Origin: Prorocentrum cordatum
Taxonomy: Eukaryota; Sar; Dinophyceae; Prorocentrales; Prorocentraceae
Reading direction: 5' to 3'
Assembly: GCA_963575745.1 (NCBI GenBank)
Contig: CAUYUJ010000957.1
Location: forward strand, 1-64,000
Length of the DNA: 64,000 nt
The notes below the pieces were generated by a model. That model worked only from the letters and a program-made list of their open reading frames with translations, searched no databases and was not told the origin of the DNA. Below are positions 51,107 through 60,833 of the stretch, piece after piece. A program made the position numbers and the translations under genes. How positions within the stretch are numbered: the stretch's first letter is position 1; every line of letters begins with the position of its first letter.

Positions 51107-53060
51107 GTGCATGGACCCCCCGGTACCGGCAAGACAGTCTTCTCAGTCGCCACCATGGACACTTGGGCCGACGCACTCCCCGAAGGACAAGCAGCGGCAC
51201 TGACAGCAGGCTCCAAAACAGCCGCGAGCCAGCCAGCTCTCGGTCTCAGCAGCGCACACCAGGCTAATAAGCTAGGGCCCAGGACAGGATACCCTACCAG
51301 ATGCGTCCGCTTGGCAGGAGACTTCAGGGCGGCGAAGGCACTAGCTACGCTCACCCCGGGAGGACACTACCTCAGGGCACACGGCAGGCTCCCATTCGAG
51401 GGCGGATCCCCTAAGGAATTCCCCGCCTTCCGTACCCAGCTCCTCCAGGCGGCCAAAGCGATCTTTGCAACGCATGAGTCCGCGGAAGCCCTCAGGAATG
51501 CTGCCCCGGTGGCCTTGCTCATTATCGTCGTGGCAGGGCAAGCCCACGAACTTATGGACGCCATGTCTCTCGACAGCGCCATCCGCTCAGGCGGGCACCT
51601 GGCGCTGGTCGGAGACCCCAAGCAGCTTCCCCCCACGGTCCTCTCCAGGAAGGCTGCCGACCTAGGGCTCTGCCTTTCCATCTTTGATCGGCCCCACAAC
51701 GCCTTGGGGGAGGAAACAACAGCCGCGGTGCAGTTAAGCCTCTGCTACCGCATGCACCCCCTGCTTCTGGCATGGCCGAACGTCGCCTTCTACAACAACA
51801 CAATGCGCTCCGGACACACTGACCCCTTCACCCAGAGGCCCCTGATCGAGGGACTCCCATGGCAGAAGCTACGGCTCTGGGACAGCGACAGGCTTGAAGC
51901 ACTAGCAAAGGCTGCGGCCACCCCCCAAGGACGACATGGAGAAGATGCTGCGGGATCTCATGCCAGGTACCCATCGCAAGGAAGAGCGGCACTCGTTCCT
52001 TCTAGTCGACAACCCCTCTCTTGAGGCCACCTCAAGGCTCCACGCAGGGTACGCTAACTTGCCGGAGGCCGCGCAGGCTGTGCACATTGCGCGCGCCCTC
52101 CTGCCTGCCATTCACAGAGGCGCATCGGTGCGTGTCGCGGTTGGCTACCAGTTGCAGCGTGCAGTCCTTGAAAAGGGATGGCCCCAATCGGAGAGCAGCA
52201 TCAGTGGCAGCCTCAGGCAGTCCAAGACTAAGGGCAAAGGGAAGGGCAAGGAACGGTCAGCCCAAGGCGGCGGGCTTCCTTCTCCCTCCCCCGCGTACGC
52301 CACCGACACCAGGGACCACACAAACGTGTTCGTACAGCGCAGCACTCCACTCACCGGCATCTCCCTGCGCTTCCCCGGACTACGGCAATTCGCCGAAGAA
52401 CACTTGGCAAGCGGCAAGCTCACCATCTCCACCATCGACTCCAGTCAAGGTGGCGAGGCCGACCTGGTCATATATCTGACCACCCGGTCCAACAAGTGGC
52501 ACGACTGGGGATTCATGGACAACCCCAACAGGGTGAACGTGGCGATCACCCGTGCCACCACCAATGTGGTCATCATCGGAGACGGAAGGATGTTAAGCAC
52601 AGCCACAGGGGCACGTCTACGAGAATTGTCAGAGTATGGAAGATTCGCGAAGCTATGGGTCCGCTTCAAACAAGCAGATGACTTGGGCACAAGGTGGTCG
52701 CTCGAGACCGAGGAGGAGTTCGACCCCATCAAGGACCTCACGTCGTGGATCCCTGCGGCCCCCTCCCACACCGGGGACGACGTCGTAAGGGCTCGACGAC
52801 GCCATCAAGGAGGCCCGGGCCTCCATGGAGAACAATTCCGCCGACCGTATTGCTGCCCCGCTCGATCTCGAGTTCTCTCGGGAAAAGCTGGGCGAAGCCA
52901 TCACAGGCAGCCTGCAGAGGTTGGTCGAGGACCCGGCAATGGGAGTCATCCTTTACACTGTGGCCGGGCTTCACCCCCACCAATGGTCCATGGGCGCCAC
53001 CCCAAGGTTGCCCGGCAGCCTCGATCGGAAAGCGTGGAGCCACCTCGGGCATTGCACTGA
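51107..53060 (+). CDS. Retroelement-encoded UPF1-like SF1 helicase
   Basis: Two overlapping frames (51,107-52,024 and 51,936-53,060) together hold a complete UPF1-type SF1 helicase core. Motif I HGPPGTGKT (51,110) is followed by the Walker B region LLIIVVAGQAHELMDA (51,520), where the acidic DE pair is absent and the motif is one residue short. Then come motif III LALVGDPKQLPPTVL (51,600) and motif IV SLCYRMHP (51,737). In the second frame, motif V is STIDSSQGGEADLVIYL (52,430) and motif VI NRVNVAITRATTNVVIIGD (52,527). UPF1-like enzymes translocate on RNA or DNA using ATP. Without the Walker B acids ATP hydrolysis should be crippled, so this copy is probably dead. The frame switch lies in a C6 run near 51,920. 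A Lys/Gly-rich insert (residues ~85-115 of the second frame) interrupts the second RecA-like domain. Confidence 0.85.
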
Positions 53061-53361
53061 CGTTGAGCTTGGGATTGACGCAAGCAACCTTGTCTACAAC
53101 TTGACGTGGGCGGCCCTGGCCTGGTTCCTGGGGCTGGGCACCCCCTGGGCCAGCTCCCAACACAAGGTCCCATTGGACTCACTCCCCCCATTGCCCCGCG
53201 CCAAGGACATTAACCACCGTCCAAAGCCCACCAGCCGGCGCACCCCTGACGACGTGCTTCCCCAATTCCCCGCGGCCTGGAGTCAAGAGACGGGGTATTG
53301 CAAGCGGCATAGGGCACACCCCGGGATGCAACACCTGCACTCCCTGCTCCACCCAGGCTAA
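52825..53361 (+). CDS. Retroelement segment after the helicase
   Basis: A 178-codon frame taking over at the end of the helicase frame. It contains DLEFSREKLGEAITGSLQR, VILYTVAGLHPHQWSMG and GIDASNLVYNLTWAALAWF and looks folded. It ends at a stop near 53,359. Family unknown. Confidence 0.4.
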   Translation: MENNSADRIAAPLDLEFSREKLGEAITGSLQRLVEDPAMGVILYTVAGLHPHQWSMGATPRLPGSLDRKAWSHLGHCTDVELGIDASNLVYNLTWAALAWFLGLGTPWASSQHKVPLDSLPPLPRAKDINHRPKPTSRRTPDDVLPQFPAAWSQETGYCKRHRAHPGMQHLHSLLHPG

Positions 53362-53439
53362 TCCATCTCGACGCTCAGACACACCCTGCGTAGCAGCGAC
53401 GGGCTCCCGCTAGCCACCCCCACGCTTAGGGTCCTTCTG

Positions 53440-53922
53440 GTGGTAATGATGTTGCAGCTCCGTGAGCCCCGCGCAACGCTCTGGCCATTCCCGCACCCTG
53501 AGGCCACGGTGGACATCATTGAGGCCGCCATGGGCCTCTGCCTCCCATGGCAAGAAGCCCACAAGGATTTCCGAACTCAGTTCGCCGCCACATGGGGCCT
53601 CAACCTGTGTACCCTTGCTTCCCTCCACGGAAAGATGGAGGACGCCATCCGACACATCAGCACGCTGGCCACCTTCGCCCACCATCACAACGCTGCATCT
53701 GTTTACGGCTGCCCTAAGACGTGGGCGGAGATGCTGGAGTATAAGTTCACCCTCGAAGCCCCCATGCGCGTATTGGAAGTGATAGGTAAGCCCGCGGACA
53801 TCAGTCCTCTGGGCCTGGGAGGCTGCTCCATATGCAAGTTGCACAGGGAACTTGCTGGTACAGATGAGAGACTTGGCTGCCCACACACTATGGCAGATCG
53901 CCATGTCCAACCGTCGCCTTGA
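53440..53922 (+). CDS. Retroelement segment of unknown function
   Basis: A 160-codon frame with ATVDIIEAAMGLCLPWQEA, TLASLHGKMEDAIRHISTL and TWAEMLEYKFTLEAPMRVL, helical throughout. It overlaps the next frame by 4 bases. Family unknown. Confidence 0.4.
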   Translation: MVMMLQLREPRATLWPFPHPEATVDIIEAAMGLCLPWQEAHKDFRTQFAATWGLNLCTLASLHGKMEDAIRHISTLATFAHHHNAASVYGCPKTWAEMLEYKFTLEAPMRVLEVIGKPADISPLGLGGCSICKLHRELAGTDERLGCPHTMADRHVQPSP

Positions 53923-54794
53923 CGAGGACCTTCCCGCTTCCCCAGCCCCCGGCACCGTGCTCGGGGATCCAAGGCACAGCCGGCACCTGGAAAGACGACG
54001 ACACGAGAGAATTGCTGGCGCAGAACCGCGCCCAGGCCTACACGCAGGGATTGAAAAGCAGGTGGCTATGCGAACTGTGCTGGGTCAAGTCCCTGGAAAA
54101 GAAAGGAGTCGAGGTCCCCCTCCCCATCCACATGGACGGCGGCACTAAGAAGTCCCTGCAGCAGCGCCTGCAGGAGCACAAGCGCAGACTGGAAGAGGCA
54201 CGCTTTCGCAAGAAAGCTCGTACCCTCCCCCCCCTGGCCAGGCTACCAATCGGGTACGGGCGACCGAACAGCGCGCCAACCCTTTCTGTCCTGAAGGACC
54301 TCGCCACGTGCACACCTCCTGCATTCCAGCCACCAAAAGTTGGCACCACCCTCCCAGCTCACATGCTGTCTGACGGCAGGTTTGGGTCAGACTCGCACCG
54401 CACGAGCTTTTTCACAGTTATGTGCGACACATGCGCCCCCAGGTCTCCTCTGCTCGCGTGGGAAACCGGCCGCCCCGCTCTCGGATGTTTCATGTGGCGC
54501 TCCGAGCCAGGGGCACCGTGCAACGAGCAGACAGGCCTGCCCCCCTGGGACATGATGCCCACCCTCTGGACCAGGCAGCAGTGGAACGCGGGATGGGCTT
54601 GCAGTAGGTGCCTCATCCACATATGGAATGTGGCGCCAGGAATCCTCGACCACATCCTCGACCACCACTCGTCCGAGGCGTACCCCACTGCTCCCACCAA
54701 GCGGAAGACTACAGCGGAGGTGCCAGAAGACAGCTACGACATGTGCGCACACCTCTCCCCAGCAGGAATCAGTGCTTCGGTGAATGACGCATAA
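53919..54794 (+). CDS. Retroelement segment with several CxxC motifs
   Basis: A 291-codon frame with spaced cysteine pairs: RWLCELCWVK (residue ~48), VMCDTCAP (~168), CFMWRSEPGAPC (~195) and WACSRCLIHIW (~230). The pairs could form one or two zinc-binding folds. A basic coiled-coil-like stretch (LQQRLQEHKRRLEEARFR, ~80-100) sits between the first two pairs. Nucleic-acid binding is plausible but not demonstrable. Family unknown. Confidence 0.45.
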   Translation: MTRTFPLPQPPAPCSGIQGTAGTWKDDDTRELLAQNRAQAYTQGLKSRWLCELCWVKSLEKKGVEVPLPIHMDGGTKKSLQQRLQEHKRRLEEARFRKKARTLPPLARLPIGYGRPNSAPTLSVLKDLATCTPPAFQPPKVGTTLPAHMLSDGRFGSDSHRTSFFTVMCDTCAPRSPLLAWETGRPALGCFMWRSEPGAPCNEQTGLPPWDMMPTLWTRQQWNAGWACSRCLIHIWNVAPGILDHILDHHSSEAYPTAPTKRKTTAEVPEDSYDMCAHLSPAGISASVNDA

Positions 54795-55510
54795 TCACGA
54801 CCCACGACCCTCGAGGATGGCGCGTCAACACATGACATGGAGATCAGCAACCCAGACGGCCAATCGGGAGCAGACGGCAGGGCCTCCAGCAGCAGCAGTT
54901 CTTCATGTCCCAAAGTGCCTCCACCCGTGCGCCCCTTCTTGCCCACGCTTTCCACCCATCGTATCGCCGGGGTGGAGTCTGATGGCCCGGTCCACGCCCT
55001 GATCAAGCACATGGTAGAGTGGAACCACGCGGTCTACATCCGATGAGCCACCTATGCACAGCAACAAGGCGAGAATATCAAAGGTGACATAACCGACGAG
55101 GCGGGGTGGCCGACCGAACGGCTGCCCCCCTTCCTGGACGCGGTGCACGGAGAGGCAATTCGAGCGAACGGACACCCCCCGCGCGTCCCATGGGACGGAC
55201 AGCGCGCCGCAGCAGCCAGGGTGGTCTCACACCTGGCGGGCAAGAGCCAGAAGTACTAGGAAGAATGGGATCGCTACACAGACAACCTCACCGACCAGAA
55301 GGGGCAGTGCCCCTTCCGACAGCCGTTCCACATCCTCATGGCTTTCCTGACAAGGTTGGAAGGCTCCGCACTGGCCAAGGGCACCATCAACCACCTTGCC
55401 GCCCTGCCCCTGGAGACGGCAGCTAGCATCTCAGGCGGGGATGAGTCACCAGCAGCCAGCTGGCTCAACAGGACAACCAGCAGCAAGAGTCCCCCGCGGC
55501 GGAACGCCGA
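54795..55510 (+). CDS. Retroelement coding remnant in short frames
   Basis: No long frame spans this stretch. Plausible pieces occur at 54,837-55,046 (Ser-rich, then VESDGPVHALIKHMVEWNH) and at 55,338-55,500 (MAFLTRLEGSALAKGTINH). Their codon style matches the neighbours. No domain. Confidence 0.3.
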
Positions 55511-57151
55511 GTGGAGGCCCAAGGAGCATCCCCGACCCGCACCGTCGCGCCACCCCCACAGCTTGCTGAGGCTGACGGGACCCCTGTACCCCAGGCAGAG
55601 GGACAAACCCCACTGGGACATTGCAAGGGCGAGGGCGACGTGGAAGGGGTTGATTGGGGAGAAGAGGGGGACAGAAAATCCGAGTCAGACGTCTACGCGC
55701 ACTCCAGCCCGCATGACATCTCCGTGGACTCCAGCTCGCAAGTCAGCCCCACCCACCCCGACGACGACCTAAGTGACACAGCTCTCCCTGAGGACGACAA
55801 AGTGATCCCTGACCCCCTCCAGTTCTGGGAAACACCTCCCGACCGGACCGACTCACAAGTCTGGTCCCCCTATGTGCAGGCCGCTTCCAGGGAAGCAGTC
55901 AGAGATAGGAACGCCCCAGGCGACCTTCGTAGCAGGGATGATCGGATCCGGAGCCTGAACGACGCCCGGGACAACAGGTCTCTGAGACATGCGGATGGCG
56001 AGGGTAGCCGGCGACCGCCCGCGATAGATGAACTCAGGGTCAGGGAACGCTCGGCCACCCCACCCCCATGCGACGTCTCTCGGCTACCGCGCGCCACCCA
56101 GGCTTCCTGGAACGACACACGAAGAACGCAGCCACCCGCAGAACACCCTGACGATCCCATGGGAGGCATCCCCATGTATATGTGCCCAGTTGACAAAGCG
56201 GACGTTTCAAGGGACGAGCCGGCACAAGACAAGATCTCACGTCTGAAGAAGACGTTGGGAGGTGCGTTCAACGGAGTTTGGGGCGCCTGGGTCAAGAGGG
56301 CAGCCCCGAGGCAAGGGAGCCATTGTGCCAAGCTTGATCCCAAGCTAAACTCCGTACAGCAGTGCAACGATGTCCTCCAGGCATGGAGCAAAGCGGAATT
56401 CGATGCCTATAAGATGGATAGAGAGTTCAAGCCTCCGCGTCGACTGGTCGAGCGTCAAGGATCGACACCGCAGGCCCATGCAACGCGACGCCAGACCGCA
56501 CACCTCGCGGGGTCGACATTAGTGGCCGCCCACCCCCTTGGACCACAGCGGGCAAGGAGGCGGCACATGCGGTCCCGCCAGATCAGTGGACCGGTGCATC
56601 TAGCTCAGCCTCGTCGCGGCGTGGATGGCAATCATGGGGCACGTGGGGGCACCAAGGTGCGTCATGGACCGAGACAGACTGGAAGGCGAAGGGCAAGCGC
56701 TATTCTCCCAGAGGAGATCACCCGTACGCGGACAAGCGTCCACGAGGTTGGGACTCCTGATCCAGATGACGGGGACGCAACGCGGGGCCCGTCCGAGACT
56801 GGCCTATCCCCCCCAGCTAGCGAGGGAGCGCCCACCGCCGTGGTTGGCACCCTCCAACCAGGATTGCCCGTAACCTCGGCACTGAGCAGCTCCCGAAGGG
56901 CTCCAACAAAGACGACGCCTCCCTCGAAGGCAGTCAGCGAACCGGTGTTCGCCACGGCCCACCACCTACCGTGCAGCCTGCTGTGTGCAGCACACACCAC
57001 CTCCCACCCCGCCTCGGCTCCTCTCCGCCCGGCATTCGCCGCACCCCCCCCCCCAGACAGTTTCACCTGCAGCGCCCGGCCTTGGCCGCAATACCCTGTG
57101 CTACCTCCGCTGGGGCGGAGGGGCACCAATACCCTTGCGCTGCGCAAATAG
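55511..57151 (+). CDS. Retroelement distal segment, largely disordered
   Basis: A 546-codon frame rich in Asp, Arg, Ser and Pro (DVYAHSSPHDISVDSSSQ, RSRDDRIRSLNDARDNRSL). It has one more ordered patch: DKISRLKKTLGGAFNGVWG, KLDPKLNSVQQCNDVLQAW and FDAYKMDREF (about residues 235-310). After ~56,450 another frame gives a more natural Trp/Gly/Ser-rich peptide (RGWQSWGTWGHQ). It looks like a disordered C-terminal or separate gag-like nucleic-acid-binding region. Function unknown. Confidence 0.4.
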   Translation: MEAQGASPTRTVAPPPQLAEADGTPVPQAEGQTPLGHCKGEGDVEGVDWGEEGDRKSESDVYAHSSPHDISVDSSSQVSPTHPDDDLSDTALPEDDKVIPDPLQFWETPPDRTDSQVWSPYVQAASREAVRDRNAPGDLRSRDDRIRSLNDARDNRSLRHADGEGSRRPPAIDELRVRERSATPPPCDVSRLPRATQASWNDTRRTQPPAEHPDDPMGGIPMYMCPVDKADVSRDEPAQDKISRLKKTLGGAFNGVWGAWVKRAAPRQGSHCAKLDPKLNSVQQCNDVLQAWSKAEFDAYKMDREFKPPRRLVERQGSTPQAHATRRQTAHLAGSTLVAAHPLGPQRARRRHMRSRQISGPVHLAQPRRGVDGNHGARGGTKVRHGPRQTGRRRASAILPEEITRTRTSVHEVGTPDPDDGDATRGPSETGLSPPASEGAPTAVVGTLQPGLPVTSALSSSRRAPTKTTPPSKAVSEPVFATAHHLPCSLLCAAHTTSHPASAPLRPAFAAPPPPDSFTCSARPWPQYPVLPPLGRRGTNTLALRK

Positions 57152-57357
57152 ACAGCCCACGCTGGATTCGTGGACCTTGCCAAGCCTCTCCTCCCCTGCG
57201 GCCGACTGGGGCGTCTCCGTCTGCCGCACGGGACCACGGCCAGTGCCTCCCTCGGTGGAGGCCAGTGCTAGCGCCGGCTCTGGGGTCGTCTGCGCCCCCC
57301 CCCCAGGACAGCCCTCTTTGGACGGCAGCGACGGGTGGCTGAAATAACCCACCTCCT

Positions 57358-59640
57358 GCGCTCCACCTCTTTCACAGCACAGTGAACGGCAGTGGTTGGT
57401 GAACGACATTACCCACCGCACCACCCTCGCTCAGCCCACCCCCCCGTGGTCATGAAGTTCTGTGCATGGATGCCCTGTGCGTCGTTATCTGTGTTCAGCG
57501 GCTTTTGGCTGCGCCACCTCCTTTCTTCCCCTCATTCACAACGTTTCTGCGGCTTTTGGCTGCGCCCCCCTCCCCCCCGATCAACAGCGCAGATTGCATC
57601 GGACGCAGAAGAGCGTCCGCCCCGAGACCTGCCCAGGAAGTATCGGTCCCTCGTCGCCGACCCAGCCATGGTTTTACTACAAAGAAGCTTTGGCACGTCA
57701 GCACGCAGCCAGCGAGCGGCACAGCCCAGCAGCTCGGCAGCTGCCAGCCACCTGCATGCCCTGGCGTCGGAGGCATCCGGCTTCTGCATGGGCAGCGCGG
57801 CAGGTGTTGAGTGGGCGTGGCTGTCCACCATGCACATGGTGACTGGCTTCGTCAAGTGAGCGGCCCCGCATCGAGTGGTTCAGAATCTGTGTCCAGCGGC
57901 TTTGGCTGCGCCCACTCCCCCTCCTCCTCATCCTCCTCCTCCTCCTTCGTGCACAACGTCTCTGCGGCTTTTGGCTGCGCCCCCCCCGTTCAACAGCGTA
58001 GATTGCATCGGACGCTGAAGAGCGCCCGCCCCGAGACCTGCCCAGGGAGCATCGGCCCCTCGTCGCCGACACAGCCATGGTTCTACTACAAAGAAGCCTT
58101 GGCACGTCAGCACGCAGCCAGCGAACAGCACAGCCCAGCAGCTCGGCAGCTGCCAGCCACCTGCACGCCCTGGCGTCGGAGACATCCGGCTTCTGCATGG
58201 GCAGCGTGGAGGTGTTGAGTGGGTGTGGCTGTCCACCATACACATGGCGATTGGCTTCGTCAAGTGAGCGGCCCCGCATCGAGTGGCTCAGCCTTCCGCG
58301 GTGCTCTTCTCGGCGCAGCCACAGCCCCAGCCCTCGCCTGGACATTGCATCGCTGCGCCCCCGAACTGCGTGAGTCGGATACGATGTAAGTGGACCGGCT
58401 ACCTGCTGGCGGTTGCCAGCCTCGTGCACGCACACCAGCGGTCTACACAGCACAGTGAACGGCAGTGGTTGGCGACCGACATTACACACCGCACCACCCT
58501 CGCTCAGCCCCACCCCCCCGTGGTCAAGAAGTTCTGTGCATGGATGCCCTAGGTGTCTTTATTTATGTCCAGCGGCTTTTGGCTGCGCCCCCTCCTTCTC
58601 TTCCTCTCATTCACAGCCTCTCTGCGGCTTTTGGCTGCGCCCCTCCCGATCAACAGCGTAGATTGCATCGGACGCAGAAGAGCGTCCGCCCTGAGACCTA
58701 CCCAGGGAGTATCGGCCCCTCGTCGCCGACCCAGCCATGGTTCTACTACGAGGACGCCTTGGTACGTCAGCACGCCGCCAGCGAACGGCACAGTCAGCAG
58801 CTGCCAGCCACCTGTATGCCCTGGCGTCAGACGCATCCGGCTTCTGCATGGGCAGCGTGGCAGGTGTTGAGTGGGCGTGGCTGTCCACCATGCACATGGT
58901 GATTGGCTCCGTCAAGTGAGCGTCCCCGCATCGAGCGGTTCAGCCTTCCGCGGTCCAAGTTCGTTTTCTCGGCGCAGCCACAGCCCCAGCCCTCGCAGGG
59001 ACATTGCATCGTTGTGCACCCGAACCGCGTGAGTCGGATACGATGTAAGTGGACCGGCTACCTGCTGGCGGTTGCCAGCCTCGTGCACGCACACCAGTGG
59101 TCTCTTATTGGATGATGCCCCGCCACCCCTCAGTTACACCGGTGCTTATTGGCTTTTGGCTGCGCCCCCCTCCTGCCTGAGACCCGCCCTGGCTCGTCGC
59201 CGACCTGGCCATGGTTCTACCACAAGGACGTCTTGGCCCGCCGTCAGCACGCCGCCTACGAGCGGCACGGCCCAGCAGCTCGGTAGCCGCCAGCCATCGT
59301 TTCGCCACCGGCGTCGGTGTATTCGGCTTCCGCACGGGCAGCGTGGCAGGTGTGGAGTGGGTGCCGCCGTCAGCCATACACTCGGTGACACCCGGTGTTT
59401 GGCTTCGTCAAGTGAGTGGCCCTGCATTGAGTGGTTCAGCCTTCTGCAGTTCGTGGTCGTTCTCCTTTCAGAGCAGCCCCAGCCACCAGCCCCCGTCAGT
59501 ACATTGCATCGCTGTGCCCCCGAACTGCGTGAGTCGGATACGATGTGCACGCACTGGCTACCGGTTGGAGGTGGCTCAGCCTCGTGAACGCACACCAGTG
59601 GTCTTCCTCTACTGGATGGCGCTCTGACGCGGCTCAGCCA
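57358..59640 (+). repeat. Tandem-repeat tail of the retroelement with GCGGCTTTTGGCTGCGCC hairpins
   Basis: Four diverged copies of a compound unit. Anchor words such as GTCGCCGACCCAGCCATGG lie at 57,652, 58,061, 58,721 and 59,196. Other shared modules are TGAGTCGGATACGATGT (58,371; 59,031; 59,530) and GTGAACGGCAGTGGTTGG (57,381; 58,455). The word GCGGCTTTTGGCTGCGCC (5-bp stem, T-rich loop) occurs at about 57,496, 57,546, 57,894, 57,961, 58,570, 58,621 and 59,146, mostly as pairs 50-67 bp apart. It also occurs once at 49,120, just after RNase H. The open frames in all four copies drift between frames, so this is non-coding 3' repeat, a common feature of LINE tails. Confidence 0.75.
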
Positions 59641-60278
59641 CACCTCAGCTTCAGTGAGCCTTGATGAGTCAGGCCTCTTTCGCCGCACCATCGTTTACCC
59701 GGGGTGCTGCAGTGAGTCTGAGTTAGTCGCTCGCGCTCGCACTCTCCCCCCTTTCTTTTCCGTGGTCTTGGACGGCCTGTCCCTGTGTGCACGCACGTGG
59801 GCTTCGCTTGGTCATTGGCCATTCGGATCTGCGTTCTGCCTGCGGCTTCACAGTGCCCCGCTGTCCGTCTTGGCCTCGCTTCCGAATGTGGTTCGGCTAG
59901 AGCTTGGCGCCGCAAGGGCGACTTCTCCCCCCCGTTCCGCTGCCGGTCGCCGCGCCTGTGCTTCCCCACCTGCCGGGATGTCTGGGCCGGTCACCTGCCG
60001 ACGCTGCCTTGCGTTTCAATGAAGGGCATTTTGTCCCTGGCATGTGCATACGCCACTGAGGCCAATTTACATCGCACCGCGCCCCGGACGTTGCGCCCGC
60101 CCCCTGCCCCTTGCTTTGGAGCCGCGAACAAAAAAGTTGCCCGAGCGTTCGCGCGCCCTCCTGCGCGGCGTTGAGGGGCAACAAAGCAGGACAGTGGCAG
60201 TCGTTGATGGGCAGCGACTCGTTGATCGACGTCGGTTCCAAAGGCAAGGCGCGCAACCGTTTGATTCTGCACATTGCA
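59641..60278. other. Spacer after the retroelement, no recognisable gene
   Basis: Overlapping frames on both strands without domains. An AATAAA lies at 60,279-60,284 in GCAAATAAAGCATC and could be a polyadenylation-like signal, but there is no poly-A tract. Confidence 0.4.
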
Positions 60279-60279
60279 A

Positions 60280-60830
60280 ATAAAGCATCAAGAACTCGTG
60301 CCCCAGGGGAAGCCCAATCTACAGATATATATATATATATACGCAAACACGCATGGGACTGGAGCAACTCATCCGGCCTCCTGGGGCTTCCTGTGGCTTC
60401 ACGTGGCTTCCTGGAGAATGTTTGTACCTCCTGGGGCATCCTGGTGCCTTCTGGCGCCTCCCGCGGCGACCTGGTGCCTCTTCGAATCTCTCGGGGCCTC
60501 CTGGGGCACCCTGGTACCTCCGAGTGTCTCCCGTGATTTTTTAGCGCCCCCTGGTACCTCCCGAAGCCCCCCGGCGCCTCCCGGGGGGGATTCGTGCCCG
60601 AGCAGAGGCGCAAACTATAAGAACATACGTAAATCATGCCGGACTGGAGCCACAGTAGAGAGGCAAAATATAGGAACGCACGTGAAACACCAAGAAGCAC
60701 TGCCTCAGGAAGGTGCCCAATCTATAGGAGCACGTGGAAAGCACTTGGGGTTGGAGCCACAGGAGAAGGGCAATGGATAGAGATACACGTAAAATACACA
60801 AGATTCGACCTGAACGCAGACGAGTCTGGC
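60280..60830. repeat. Dispersed ~56-bp repeat and CTCCTGGGGC cassette, right site
   Basis: Same family as at 30,555-31,605: AACTCGTGCCCCAGGGGAAG (60,295), CCCAATCTACAG, an ATATA run, then a CCTCCTGGGGCTTCCTGTGG cassette (60,376-60,602) closing with GGGGATTCGTGCCCGAGCAG. Four more units with CTATAAGAACATACGTAAA, GGACTGGAGCCACAG and GGGTTGGAGCCACAGGAGA follow. Both composite cassettes are in the same orientation. Confidence 0.8.
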
Positions 60831-60833
60831 AAC

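Larger units (their letters stand above)
33160..59640 (+). mobile_element. Giant non-LTR (LINE-like) retrotransposon
   Basis: A plus-strand coding block of ~24 kb followed by a ~2.2-kb tandem-repeat tail. Recognised domains in order: zinc-ribbon-like CxxC pair (34.58 kb), RING-H2 (36.8-36.96), DNMT3-like C5-methyltransferase (42.27-43.4), EEP endonuclease (43.9-44.57), reverse transcriptase (45.45-46.4), Cys tail (47.69), RNase H (48.42-48.85), Cys cluster (49.3), UPF1-like SF1 helicase (51.1-52.6) and CxxC-rich segments (53.9-54.7). EEP-RT-RNase H order with no LTRs defines a LINE-type element. The frame changes more than a dozen times, frequently at runs of 5-10 C or G, so the original protein(s) cannot be delimited. 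The 5' boundary (after the helicase remnant at 32,943) and the 3' boundary (no clear poly-A; AATAAA at 60,279) are uncertain. Ordinary LINEs are 4-8 kb, so this size is exceptional. Confidence 0.75.

Noticed and set aside
49120-59166. TTTTGGCT words as relics of the dinoflagellate spliced leader
   Set aside because: Only the TTTTGGCT core is shared; the flanking bases (GCGGC upstream, GCGCC downstream) do not match the conserved spliced-leader sequence.
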